From assembly GCA_951813295.1 (NCBI GenBank), contig CATOTI010000002.1, positions 2,986,522 through 3,050,521 of the forward strand: 64,000 nucleotides of DNA, read 5' to 3'. Below the pieces are notes generated by a model, which was not told the DNA's origin, made no database searches, and worked only from the letters and a program-made list of their open reading frames with translations. This document shows positions 34,950 through 42,472 of this stretch, one piece after another (positions within the stretch are counted from its first letter, which is position 1; each line of letters opens with the position of its first letter). The position numbers and the translations under genes are program-made. This DNA is from an uncultured Pseudomonadales bacterium (GTDB lineage: Bacteria; Pseudomonadota; Gammaproteobacteria; Pseudomonadales; Azotimanducaceae).

Positions 34950-35552
34950 GTGCGACGACGGTCGATCAACTGTGTCTCGTGTCCGCGCCTGGTCGAGTAT
35001 CGGACCGGCAACCGTCAGCGGTTTCCGGCCTACTTCAACGCGCCGGTTCCGCCGTCCGGTCCGCGCTCGGCACGACTCTTGATTGTCGGCCTCGCGCCGG
35101 GCATGCACGGCGCCAACCGATCGGGCTATCCCTTTCGTGGTGATGATTCCGGGCGTGCGCTCTTTACCGCACTCGAGGACGCCGGCGTTGCCGACGCAAT
35201 TCCGTATCGCATCACCAACGCCGTTCGTTGTGTGCCGCCGGGCAATCGCCCGACGGGTGAAGAACTCGGCAACTGCCGACGTTTCCTCAACGACGATATC
35301 GCGACGCTCTGGCGGCCGGGTGTTCGCTCGTTGCGCTGCGTTGTCGCGCTGGGTGGTGTGGCCGCGGCATCCGTCGACCGGGTGCTCGAGCGACGTCGAT
35401 CGAACTTTCAGCACGGCTCGATCGATCGTTCGCTTCCGCATCTGGCGGTGGTGCACAGCTATCACCCGAGCCGCCTCAACATGAACACGGGACGTTTGAA
35501 GCAGGAAGAGCTGACCGCGCTCTTCGTACGGGTCGCCGCGCTTTTCTCTTGA
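34950..35552 (+). CDS. Uracil-DNA glycosylase, family 5 (UDGb type)
   Basis: About 200 residues. Family 5 glycosylases remove uracil and other deaminated bases and carry a 4Fe-4S cluster. Seen: the N-terminal Cys pair in INCVSCPRLV, the active-site motif GLAPGMHGANRSGYPFRGDDSG near residues 47-68, further Cys in VRCVPPGN and LGNCRRFL, and the motif HSYHPSRLNMNTGRL near the end. Motif A of this family lacks the catalytic Asp or Asn of other families, as here (GLAPGMHG). I take GTG 34950, just after the upstream gene. Its place between gacA and uvrC joins two DNA-repair genes. Confidence 0.9.
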   Translation: MRRRSINCVSCPRLVEYRTGNRQRFPAYFNAPVPPSGPRSARLLIVGLAPGMHGANRSGYPFRGDDSGRALFTALEDAGVADAIPYRITNAVRCVPPGNRPTGEELGNCRRFLNDDIATLWRPGVRSLRCVVALGGVAAASVDRVLERRRSNFQHGSIDRSLPHLAVVHSYHPSRLNMNTGRLKQEELTALFVRVAALFS

Positions 35553-35646
35553 GCATCTTCATTGCGTAGGGACATCCCAGTGTCGCGGACGCTGGATCGG
35601 CCCCTTGCAGGAGACTTCGCTGTTTTCGGGCGGCTATAGTTCCGTC

Positions 35647-37464
35647 ATGGCGAACGCGTTCGACCCAGAGCCGTTTCTCAAATCCCTGCCGGTCAAACCG
35701 GGCGTCTACCGCATGCTCGATACGGAAGGCGCGGTGCTCTACGTCGGCAAGGCTCGGAGTCTCAAAGCCCGCGTGACGAGCTACTTTCGAGCGTCGGGGC
35801 TCACGACCAAGACGATGGCGCTGGTCGCGAAGATTCACGACGTGCAGATCATGGTCACGAACTCCGAGACCGAGGCGCTGTTGCTCGAACAAAGCCTGAT
35901 CAAGGAAGAGCGACCGCCTTACAACATCGTGTTGCGGGACGATAAATCGTATCCGTTCATCCATCTGACGGATCATCCCTATCCGCGACTGACGTTCCAC
36001 CGGGGGGCAAAGAGCCGCAAGGGGCGCTACTTCGGCCCGTATCCGAGCGCCAGCGCCGTGCGCGAGAGCCTCAATATCCTGCAGAAGCTGTTCGGCATCA
36101 GGCCCTGCGAGGATGGCTTCTACAAGAATCGTTCGCGCGCTTGTCTGCAGTATCAGATCAGGCGCTGCAGCGGTCCTTGCGTCGGTCATATCGATCGCGA
36201 TCAGTACGCGGACGACGTTCGCCTGGCAGTAATGTTTCTCGAAGGCAAAAGCCGCGATGTGCTCGCCGAGTTCAAAGCGAAGATGGAGCTCGCATCGATG
36301 GGGCTCGAGTTCGAAAAAGCAGCTCGCTACCGCGACCAGATCAGTCAGCTCCGCCGGGTACAAGAAAGCCAATACGTTCATGCCGCGACGGGTGACGTGG
36401 ACGTGTTCGGGGTCGCGGTCGGATCCGGCCAGGCCTGCGTCGAAGGCCTCTTTGTGCGCGACGGGCGTTTGCTGGGCCATCGCACGTGGTACCCGAAAAA
36501 CGAGCTTGCCGTTGAGCGCGGTGAACTGCTGACGGCGTTCTTGTCGCAGTACTACTTCGGTGGATCCGAGCGTGAGATTCCGAAGGCCGTGGTCATGTCG
36601 ACACCGATACCGGATGACGAGCTGCTCAGTGTCGCCCTTACGGAGTCGGCCGGACGAAAGGTCGAACTCACCGCGTCGGTTCGCGGTCAACGTGCGCGCT
36701 GGGCGAAGCTCGCGCAGGACAACGCGACCCTTTCGCTCAACACCCTGATTGCGGACAAAAAGAACGTACTGGGTCGATTCATCGAACTTCAGGAAGCGCT
36801 CGGATGGGATGAGCCGCCGCGCCGGTTGGAATGCTTCGACATCAGCCATTCGAGCGGTGAGGCGACGGTCGCTTCGTGTGTCGTGTTCGATCAGAACGGG
36901 CCACTCAAATCGGACTATCGGCGTTTCAACATCGACGGCGTACCGCGCGGCGATGACTATGGCGCGATGGAACAGGCGCTCAAGCGACGATATACACGGC
37001 TCAAGGAGGGTGAAGGTGAGCTGCCCGACGCGCTGATCATCGACGGAGGCAAAGGCCAGATCGGCCGGGCGACGCAAGTGCTCGAGATGCTTCAGATCGA
37101 AAACGTGACGGTGCTCGGCATCGCCAAAGGCCCCACGCGCAAGCCGGGGCTCGAGACGATCATCGAAGTCGGCCGTGGTGAGTTGTCGCTTCAGCCGAAC
37201 GGCCCTGCGATGCACCTTCTGCAGCACATTCGCGACGAAGCGCATCGCTTTGCGATCACGGCGCACCGTGGGCGGCGGCAAAAAAGTCGACGAAAGTCGG
37301 CTTTGGACGACATCGCCGGCGTCGGGCCGCGGCGTAAACGGGAGCTCCTGACCCACTTTGGCTCCATCGCGATGGTAAAAGGGGCGAGTATCGAAGAGAT
37401 CGCAAAAGTACCGGGTATCAACCAGAAGCTTGCTGAAGATGTTTATGCGGCTTTGCACGGGTGA
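35647..37464 (+). CDS. uvrC: Excinuclease ABC subunit C
   Basis: A 605-residue endonuclease of nucleotide excision repair that makes both cuts around a lesion. The GIY-YIG domain starts at PGVYRMLDTEGAVLYVGKARSLKARV; the UVR motif lies near residue 205-235 (MELASMGLEFEKAARYRDQI); the RNase H-like nuclease has ECFDISHSSGEATVAS and LIIDGGKGQ; tandem helix-hairpin-helix motifs (LDDIAGVGPRRKRELL) close it. ATG 35647 matches the family N terminus; an upstream in-frame TTG-type start is unlikely. Confidence 0.97.
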   Translation: MANAFDPEPFLKSLPVKPGVYRMLDTEGAVLYVGKARSLKARVTSYFRASGLTTKTMALVAKIHDVQIMVTNSETEALLLEQSLIKEERPPYNIVLRDDKSYPFIHLTDHPYPRLTFHRGAKSRKGRYFGPYPSASAVRESLNILQKLFGIRPCEDGFYKNRSRACLQYQIRRCSGPCVGHIDRDQYADDVRLAVMFLEGKSRDVLAEFKAKMELASMGLEFEKAARYRDQISQLRRVQESQYVHAATGDVDVFGVAVGSGQACVEGLFVRDGRLLGHRTWYPKNELAVERGELLTAFLSQYYFGGSEREIPKAVVMSTPIPDDELLSVALTESAGRKVELTASVRGQRARWAKLAQDNATLSLNTLIADKKNVLGRFIELQEALGWDEPPRRLECFDISHSSGEATVASCVVFDQNGPLKSDYRRFNIDGVPRGDDYGAMEQALKRRYTRLKEGEGELPDALIIDGGKGQIGRATQVLEMLQIENVTVLGIAKGPTRKPGLETIIEVGRGELSLQPNGPAMHLLQHIRDEAHRFAITAHRGRRQKSRRKSALDDIAGVGPRRKRELLTHFGSIAMVKGASIEEIAKVPGINQKLAEDVYAALHG

Positions 37465-37524
37465 CGACGATGTGTACGCGCGGCCGGGCGACACCGTGGC
37501 ACTGAACCCACGGAGGGCGTTGCC

Positions 37525-38088
37525 GTGAACCTACCGAACGTACTTACCCTCGTTCGTATCGCGTTGATTCCGGTATTTGCCGTCGTCTACCTCGCGACGG
37601 ACGCGTATTTCTGGCTTGCATCGGTGTTGTTTGCCGCGGCTGCGTTTACTGATTGGCTGGACGGCTATCTAGCACGACGGCTCAATCAGTCGACGCCGAT
37701 CGGTGCGTTCCTCGACCCGGTCGCTGACAAGCTGATCGTGGCGACGGCGTTGGCGCTCTTGATCGCGAGCTATGGCGACTGGCGGATGACGATTCCGAGC
37801 ATGATCATCATCGGGCGCGAGATCGTCATCTCGGCGTTGCGCGAGTGGATGGCGGAGATGAACCGTCGCGGCGTCGTCGCCGTCACGTGGTGGGCACAGG
37901 TGAAGACGGCGACGCAGATGATTGCCATCGCCGTCTTGCTGGGGAACCCGCCGACGTTCGAGAACATTTTCGTGATCGGCGGCCTGGGCCTGCTCTATTT
38001 CGCGTCTTTCCTCACCATCATCTCGATGATCTCGTATCTGCGTGCCGCTTGGCCGAGCCTGCGCGAAGGTATGCGCCCCGTCGAATAG
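37525..38088 (+). CDS. pgsA: CDP-diacylglycerol-glycerol-3-phosphate 3-phosphatidyltransferase
   Basis: A 187-residue membrane enzyme that commits CDP-diacylglycerol to phosphatidylglycerol and cardiolipin. The CDP-alcohol phosphotransferase motif DGx2ARx8Gx3Dx3D is seen as DWLDGYLARRLNQSTPIGAFLDPVADKL. Four or five membrane helices are present. It starts with GTG 60 bases after uvrC, completing the gacA-uvrC-pgsA order known from many gammaproteobacteria. Confidence 0.96.
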   Translation: MNLPNVLTLVRIALIPVFAVVYLATDAYFWLASVLFAAAAFTDWLDGYLARRLNQSTPIGAFLDPVADKLIVATALALLIASYGDWRMTIPSMIIIGREIVISALREWMAEMNRRGVVAVTWWAQVKTATQMIAIAVLLGNPPTFENIFVIGGLGLLYFASFLTIISMISYLRAAWPSLREGMRPVE

Positions 38089-38095
38089 ATCGAGG

Positions 38096-39178
38096 TCAGT
38101 CTGCTATCGCCACAGTGATCGTCGAGATTGCGGTGGCGAGCCCCGCCTGGTTCTCGTTCCAGACTTCGAGGTCCACCAGGTTTTCGCCGTCCGCTTGGTA
38201 TTTGCGTGCGACCTTGCCGAAGACGGTGTTCGTATCGCCGACGACGTTCGGGTGACGCACACGGGTCTGCATTTTCTTCAACGTCCCGTCATCGCCCATC
38301 CAGTCGGTCGCCATCTGCGCGAGCCAGCACACCCGCTGCGGTCCCCAGTCGAATTGCCCCGGCATGTTGCGGCGCTTTTTCGCGTGCTCTTCGTCATAGC
38401 GCCCGCCGCCGCCGAGATCCTTCGAATCTTCGGCCTCGAGCGCTCGACGCGGACTGCGACCCGTACCGACGACCCCGTGTGTAAAGAGGAAAAGCTCGGT
38501 CACCGTGTAGGTGCCTTTGTGCAGGGTCGGCAGGTCGTCGCCCTCGGCCACACTGGCCCAGGATTGTGGGGTTTTGCCCGTGCGTTCGCGCTCGAAAACC
38601 AGCGGATCGGGGGATTCCTCGATCACCTGGGTCTTTTTCTCGCGGTCGTACTGAATCGTCTTACCTTCGCCGAGATTCTCGTAGCGCGCCATTAACGTCG
38701 TCTTGCTGGCAACGAGTTCCTGGCGCTGATTGTGGTAGTCGATCTTGGCTTCACAGATGCAGAAGTCACCGATCCGGTCGCTGTGTTTGCGCTCGACGCC
38801 GACGATTTCCTCGGTCGCGGAGATTTTGTCGCCGAGCCAGATCGTCTTGAAGAATTCGATCGTTCCGCCGGCATAGTTCATCGGGAAAAAGCTCGATGAG
38901 AGCCGGCGCCCGTCGATATTGCCGTTGATGGCCAGTGCGATCCCAAGGCTCGCGCCATACACGAAGATCGGTGGTGCCGTGATCGTTCGAAATCGGCTTT
39001 CAGCCGCGTAGGCTTCGTCCCGGTAGAGCGGGTTGTAGTCGCCGATGCCGTCGCCGAAGCGGCGGATGTTGTCGAGGCTTGCCTCGCGGGTCGCGCGAGG
39101 CGGGAGCTGAAACCCCACTCCCTTGCGATATTCGGACTCGAACTCGTCGAGCGTGGTGATCATGTTCGCTTCGGCCAT
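38096..39178 (-). CDS. Double-hotdog acyl dehydratase (MaoC-like)
   Basis: A 360-residue protein built from two hotdog domains. The N-terminal half (residues 10-170) fits the FAS1-like/MaoC N-terminal dehydratase domain with FGDGIGDYNPLYRDEAYAA; the C-terminal half has a MaoC-like core (LPTLHKGTYTVTELFLFT, then RHPNVVGDTNTVFGKVARKY). Relatives hydrate enoyl-CoA compounds or mesaconyl-C4-CoA. The substrate cannot be told. It is transcribed toward pgsA and stands about 110 bases from the Rieske gene on the same strand. Confidence 0.83.
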   Translation of the reverse strand: MAEANMITTLDEFESEYRKGVGFQLPPRATREASLDNIRRFGDGIGDYNPLYRDEAYAAESRFRTITAPPIFVYGASLGIALAINGNIDGRRLSSSFFPMNYAGGTIEFFKTIWLGDKISATEEIVGVERKHSDRIGDFCICEAKIDYHNQRQELVASKTTLMARYENLGEGKTIQYDREKKTQVIEESPDPLVFERERTGKTPQSWASVAEGDDLPTLHKGTYTVTELFLFTHGVVGTGRSPRRALEAEDSKDLGGGGRYDEEHAKKRRNMPGQFDWGPQRVCWLAQMATDWMGDDGTLKKMQTRVRHPNVVGDTNTVFGKVARKYQADGENLVDLEVWNENQAGLATAISTITVAIAD

Positions 39179-39284
39179 CGTCTCCCCCTCCTGGCTTCAT
39201 CGGACTTCGCGGCAGAACAACGCCGGAAGCTCACGGAAAGCTTCGCCAGAAGAGCGCTGTCGTGTCAAAGCGCTCGCGTCTTGG

Positions 39285-41000
39285 TCACGCCTCCTCGAAG
39301 ATCTTTTCGCCGCGGTGCAGGCGCCGCGCGATGGTCGCGGTTTGTTGCCCGGCCCGGCGGGTCGGGCAGTGGGCAGCGAGGTTGCGAACGGCGCCGGTGA
39401 TGATGACTTCGACGCGCGCGGGATCGTGATCCCATGCGGTGCACTGATTGACGGATGCTTCGAGGACTTGCAGCGAATGGAAGTCGAGATCCTCACGCAC
39501 GGTGGCGAACGTGAGCCGATCGACCAGCGCGGTGAAGTCGTTGCCACCTTTGAGATATCCCGCCGCACAGTCCGCGACTTCCTCGAGGTTCGCCCGTTGA
39601 TCGAGGAGGTCGACGAGACCGCGTAGTGAGCCTTCCTGAGCCGCTTGCTTTCGTTCGGACGGTAGCGGCGTGGCTGGGACGTTCAAGAATCGATCCATGT
39701 AGACGGAAATCGCGCCGTGCAGGACACCGCGGACAACCAGTGGATCGCTGCTACGCAAGGTCGCCTGGTAGATCCCGTTCGCGTAGATGAAGGTGTGCTG
39801 CGGATTGAACCAGTCCGTCACTTCATTCGACGTCGCGAACCGAGCGAGCCGCGTCGCCGCTGCGAAGGCGACCTCACGGGCGATGAGCGGCGCGGGTGCG
39901 CCCTCGGCGAGTGCCACCTCGATCGTTTCGAGGATCGCGAGCGGATCGTCACCGAGCAGGATGGCCGCGAATTCGTCGTCCGCTCGCCAGTCGTCCCGGC
40001 GCGGTAGCGCGAGGCAACGATCGAGGCGGGATTCGAGTTCGCGCAGCGGCGCCACGATCTGCACGGGATGGTGCCAGTTCGTGGATTCTTCCTGGCCCCG
40101 CGATTCGGCCATGCGGTTCGTCACGAGCGGCAGGAGGTGGCGCAACTCGGCGCTGCCGAGAATCTCGGCCAGTTCCAGGATCTTGTTGCAGTCCTCGAGG
40201 TGGTGTCCGCCGGCGGCATACATCCGCACGGTTGCGGCCGAGAAGAGCAGCGTCGCGAGGCTCTGGGCGTCGAGGGACTCGATACCGGTGAGGAGCGTCC
40301 GCTCAGCTGCGTCCTGGTGGCGCGTCTGTACCCATTGATTGAGCCAGCCGCGGAGCGTCTCGAGGTCGTGATCGTCGGTATCGAGCGGCGTCCGATCACG
40401 CCGCGGTACCGAACGGTTGGTCTCCTGCGCGATCTGCCGTACCGCGTAGTAGAGGGCGAGGTGGGCGGTTTCCGGGGCTAGATTCGGGAAAAGCCGGGCT
40501 ACGCAGGTGAGTCGCGTCAGACCTTCGCTCATCATCGAGAGGTTTTCGCCTGCGAAGGCGACGACCGGCCGAATGATCTCGGCGATCGGGACGTCGCGTT
40601 CGAGCAAGGCGAGAATGCTCTTCGCTTGCACGAGCGCGACGTTCTGCTCGACACCACGCATGAGGCGGGCCTGCTCCTTCTCGAGGTCGAGCGTCACCGC
40701 CGGATCCGGATCGACGAAGATTTCGTCGCCGCGCCGTTCGACGCGATGCCGCGGTACGTCGTCGGCCCACAGGTCGAAGGTGCAGCCGGAGCGAAGGTCG
40801 AACCGTGCCTGGTGCCAGTGACAGGTGAGAATGCCGTTTTGCACCGACCCTTTGTCGAGTGGGAAGCCCATGTGGGGACAGTTGTTCTCGACGGCAAAAA
40901 CGTCGTCGCCGTCGGCGAAGACGGCGATCCGACGGCGTGATCCCGAAACTACGATCACGCCCTCGGTTCTGAGTTCATCGAACGTACCGACGCGAATCAT
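39285..41000 (-). CDS. Rieske 2Fe-2S protein with large unassigned C-terminal region
   Basis: A 571-residue protein. The first 105 residues are a Rieske ferredoxin-like domain with CPHMGFPLDKG and CHWHQARFDL holding the two Cys and two His ligands. The remaining 460 or so residues are helical and hydrophobic-patterned but without membrane helices; FNPQHTFIYANGIYQATL and GGHHLEDCNKILELAE give conserved-looking His and Asp. I do not recognise this region; it is not the oxygenase alpha-subunit fold by motif. ATG 41000 follows AAGGAG at 7 bases; a start seven codons earlier is less likely. Confidence 0.78.
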   Translation of the reverse strand: MIRVGTFDELRTEGVIVVSGSRRRIAVFADGDDVFAVENNCPHMGFPLDKGSVQNGILTCHWHQARFDLRSGCTFDLWADDVPRHRVERRGDEIFVDPDPAVTLDLEKEQARLMRGVEQNVALVQAKSILALLERDVPIAEIIRPVVAFAGENLSMMSEGLTRLTCVARLFPNLAPETAHLALYYAVRQIAQETNRSVPRRDRTPLDTDDHDLETLRGWLNQWVQTRHQDAAERTLLTGIESLDAQSLATLLFSAATVRMYAAGGHHLEDCNKILELAEILGSAELRHLLPLVTNRMAESRGQEESTNWHHPVQIVAPLRELESRLDRCLALPRRDDWRADDEFAAILLGDDPLAILETIEVALAEGAPAPLIAREVAFAAATRLARFATSNEVTDWFNPQHTFIYANGIYQATLRSSDPLVVRGVLHGAISVYMDRFLNVPATPLPSERKQAAQEGSLRGLVDLLDQRANLEEVADCAAGYLKGGNDFTALVDRLTFATVREDLDFHSLQVLEASVNQCTAWDHDPARVEVIITGAVRNLAAHCPTRRAGQQTATIARRLHRGEKIFEEA

Positions 41001-41116
41001 CTCGTCTCTCCTTCGAGTCATTTAGAAGCAAAATAGTTTCTATATTGCTCCGACGCAAGGGTTAGCGTGTTCGCGCTCGTCGTTGTCGGCGTACTAGAGC
41101 CTGGATCTGCCTTCGA

Positions 41117-42070
41117 TCAGGTGAAGAGGCGCGAGATGCTGCTACCGGTATGAATCGCGCGGATCGCTTCGGCGAAAAGATTGGCGACCGAAACGGTGTT
41201 GATCGCGATCGGATGCGAGGCGAGTTTCTCCGCTGGGATTGGGATCGTGTTCGTAACGACAAGTCGCTCGATCGTCGATGACGACAGACGATCGTAAGCG
41301 TTACCGGAGAGGACCGGATGCACGGCCGCGGCTTCGATGCGTCTGGCGCCGTGCTTCAGGAGGAAGTCGGCCGCCGCGATCATCGTTCCGCCGCTGGCGA
41401 TCTCATCGTCGATGATGAGCGCGTTGCGATCCGCGACGTCGCCGATGATGCTGACCGCCTCCGGACTCTCGGAATCGTCGTTGCGTCGTTTATCGATGAT
41501 CGCGATCGGTGCGTTGAGGCGATTAGCGTAAGCCTTGAGATCCTTTGCTTCGCTGACGTCGCTCGCCACCAACACGCTGTCTTCGAGTTCACTGGTGTTG
41601 CGCAACTCGTCGCAGACGATCGGTGTCGCGTCGAGCTGATCGACCGGGATTCGAAAGAATCCCTGCACTTGCGGTGAGTGCAGGTTCATCGTGAGGACAC
41701 GATTGGCCCCGGCCGTTTCGAGGAGGTCGGCCATCAGACGTGCGGTGATCGAAATACGCGGCCGATCTTTTTTGTCGGAGCGTGCGTAGGGAAAGTAGGG
41801 CAAGACGGCCGTGATACGTCGGGCGGAGGCATGCTTGAGCGCGTCGATCGCGATCAAGAGTTCCATGATGTTTTCGGAGACGGGCGGACACGAGGTCTGG
41901 ATCACGAACACGTCCGATTCGCGGACGTTCTCGTGGCAGGTGAACAGCATGTTTTCGTTGCCGAACCGAATCGTCTCGGTTTGCGTCAACGGCATCTCGA
42001 GGTGTCCGCAGATCTCGCTAGCGAGCGCGTTGTGCGAGGACAGTGAAATGATCTTGATATCATTGGCCAC
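41117..42070 (-). CDS. prs: Ribose-phosphate pyrophosphokinase, variant type
   Basis: A 317-residue PRPP synthase-like enzyme. The fold and many motifs match (RFGNEN, ENVRESDVFVIQTSCPP, ITAVLPYFPYARSDKKD, IDKRR, LIIDDEIASGGTM), but several hallmarks differ from standard Prs: the DLHADQIQGFF segment reads NLHSPQVQGFF, the SPDVGGVVRA loop is replaced by ASDVSEAKDLKA, and the PRPP loop has DDEIASGGT for VDDMIDTGGT. These changes match a known second subfamily. Catalysis probably survives, with changed regulation. A standard prs is likely elsewhere in the genome. Confidence 0.85.
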   Translation of the reverse strand: MANDIKIISLSSHNALASEICGHLEMPLTQTETIRFGNENMLFTCHENVRESDVFVIQTSCPPVSENIMELLIAIDALKHASARRITAVLPYFPYARSDKKDRPRISITARLMADLLETAGANRVLTMNLHSPQVQGFFRIPVDQLDATPIVCDELRNTSELEDSVLVASDVSEAKDLKAYANRLNAPIAIIDKRRNDDSESPEAVSIIGDVADRNALIIDDEIASGGTMIAAADFLLKHGARRIEAAAVHPVLSGNAYDRLSSSTIERLVVTNTIPIPAEKLASHPIAINTVSVANLFAEAIRAIHTGSSISRLFT

Positions 42071-42117
42071 TGCGCGAATCTCCGACTCAAGGGGGCGCCA
42101 TTTTCATGGGAGGGTCG

Positions 42118-42471
42118 ATGGCCGCGCAAGCGAGTCCTGCGGATATTCACGGTGTGAAGGTGCGCGGGCCCCTGGTTGATGGTGAGACGCGCTGCGAGCA
42201 TTGGCACGGCCCGCTCGACATCATCGCGATCAAGTTCAAATGCTGCGGGGATTGGTATCCCTGCTTCGACTGTCACCAGGCGACCGCGGATCATTCGCAC
42301 GCCGTCTGGCCGATAGAAGAACGTGACGAGAAGGCCGTGCTCTGCGGCGTCTGCGGCCAACAGCTCACGATCGATGAATACCTGAACTCTTCCTCGCGAT
42401 GTCCCGTCTGCGCCAGCGCTTTCAATCCGGGCTGCGCGTTGCATTACCACCTCTACTTCGAGACCAACTGA
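42118..42471 (+). CDS. CHY zinc finger protein
   Basis: A 117-residue protein dense in Cys and His: CEHWHGPLDIIAIKFKCCGDWYPCFDCHQ, then HSHAVWP, CGVCGQQL and CPVC ... CALHYHLYF. This is the CHY zinc finger pattern, which should bind three zinc ions. Bacterial members are of unknown function; relatives in fungi help mitochondrial import and in eukaryotes are ubiquitin ligases. ATG 42118 follows GGGAGGG. Its stop is 1 base from the hyuA start, so the two may be cotranscribed. Confidence 0.88.
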   Translation: MAAQASPADIHGVKVRGPLVDGETRCEHWHGPLDIIAIKFKCCGDWYPCFDCHQATADHSHAVWPIEERDEKAVLCGVCGQQLTIDEYLNSSSRCPVCASAFNPGCALHYHLYFETN

Positions 42472-42472
42472 C

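Noticed and set aside
35476..37494. Minus-strand frame of 672 codons over uvrC.
   Set aside because: Entirely antisense to uvrC, whose motifs are all present; very rich in Arg and His.
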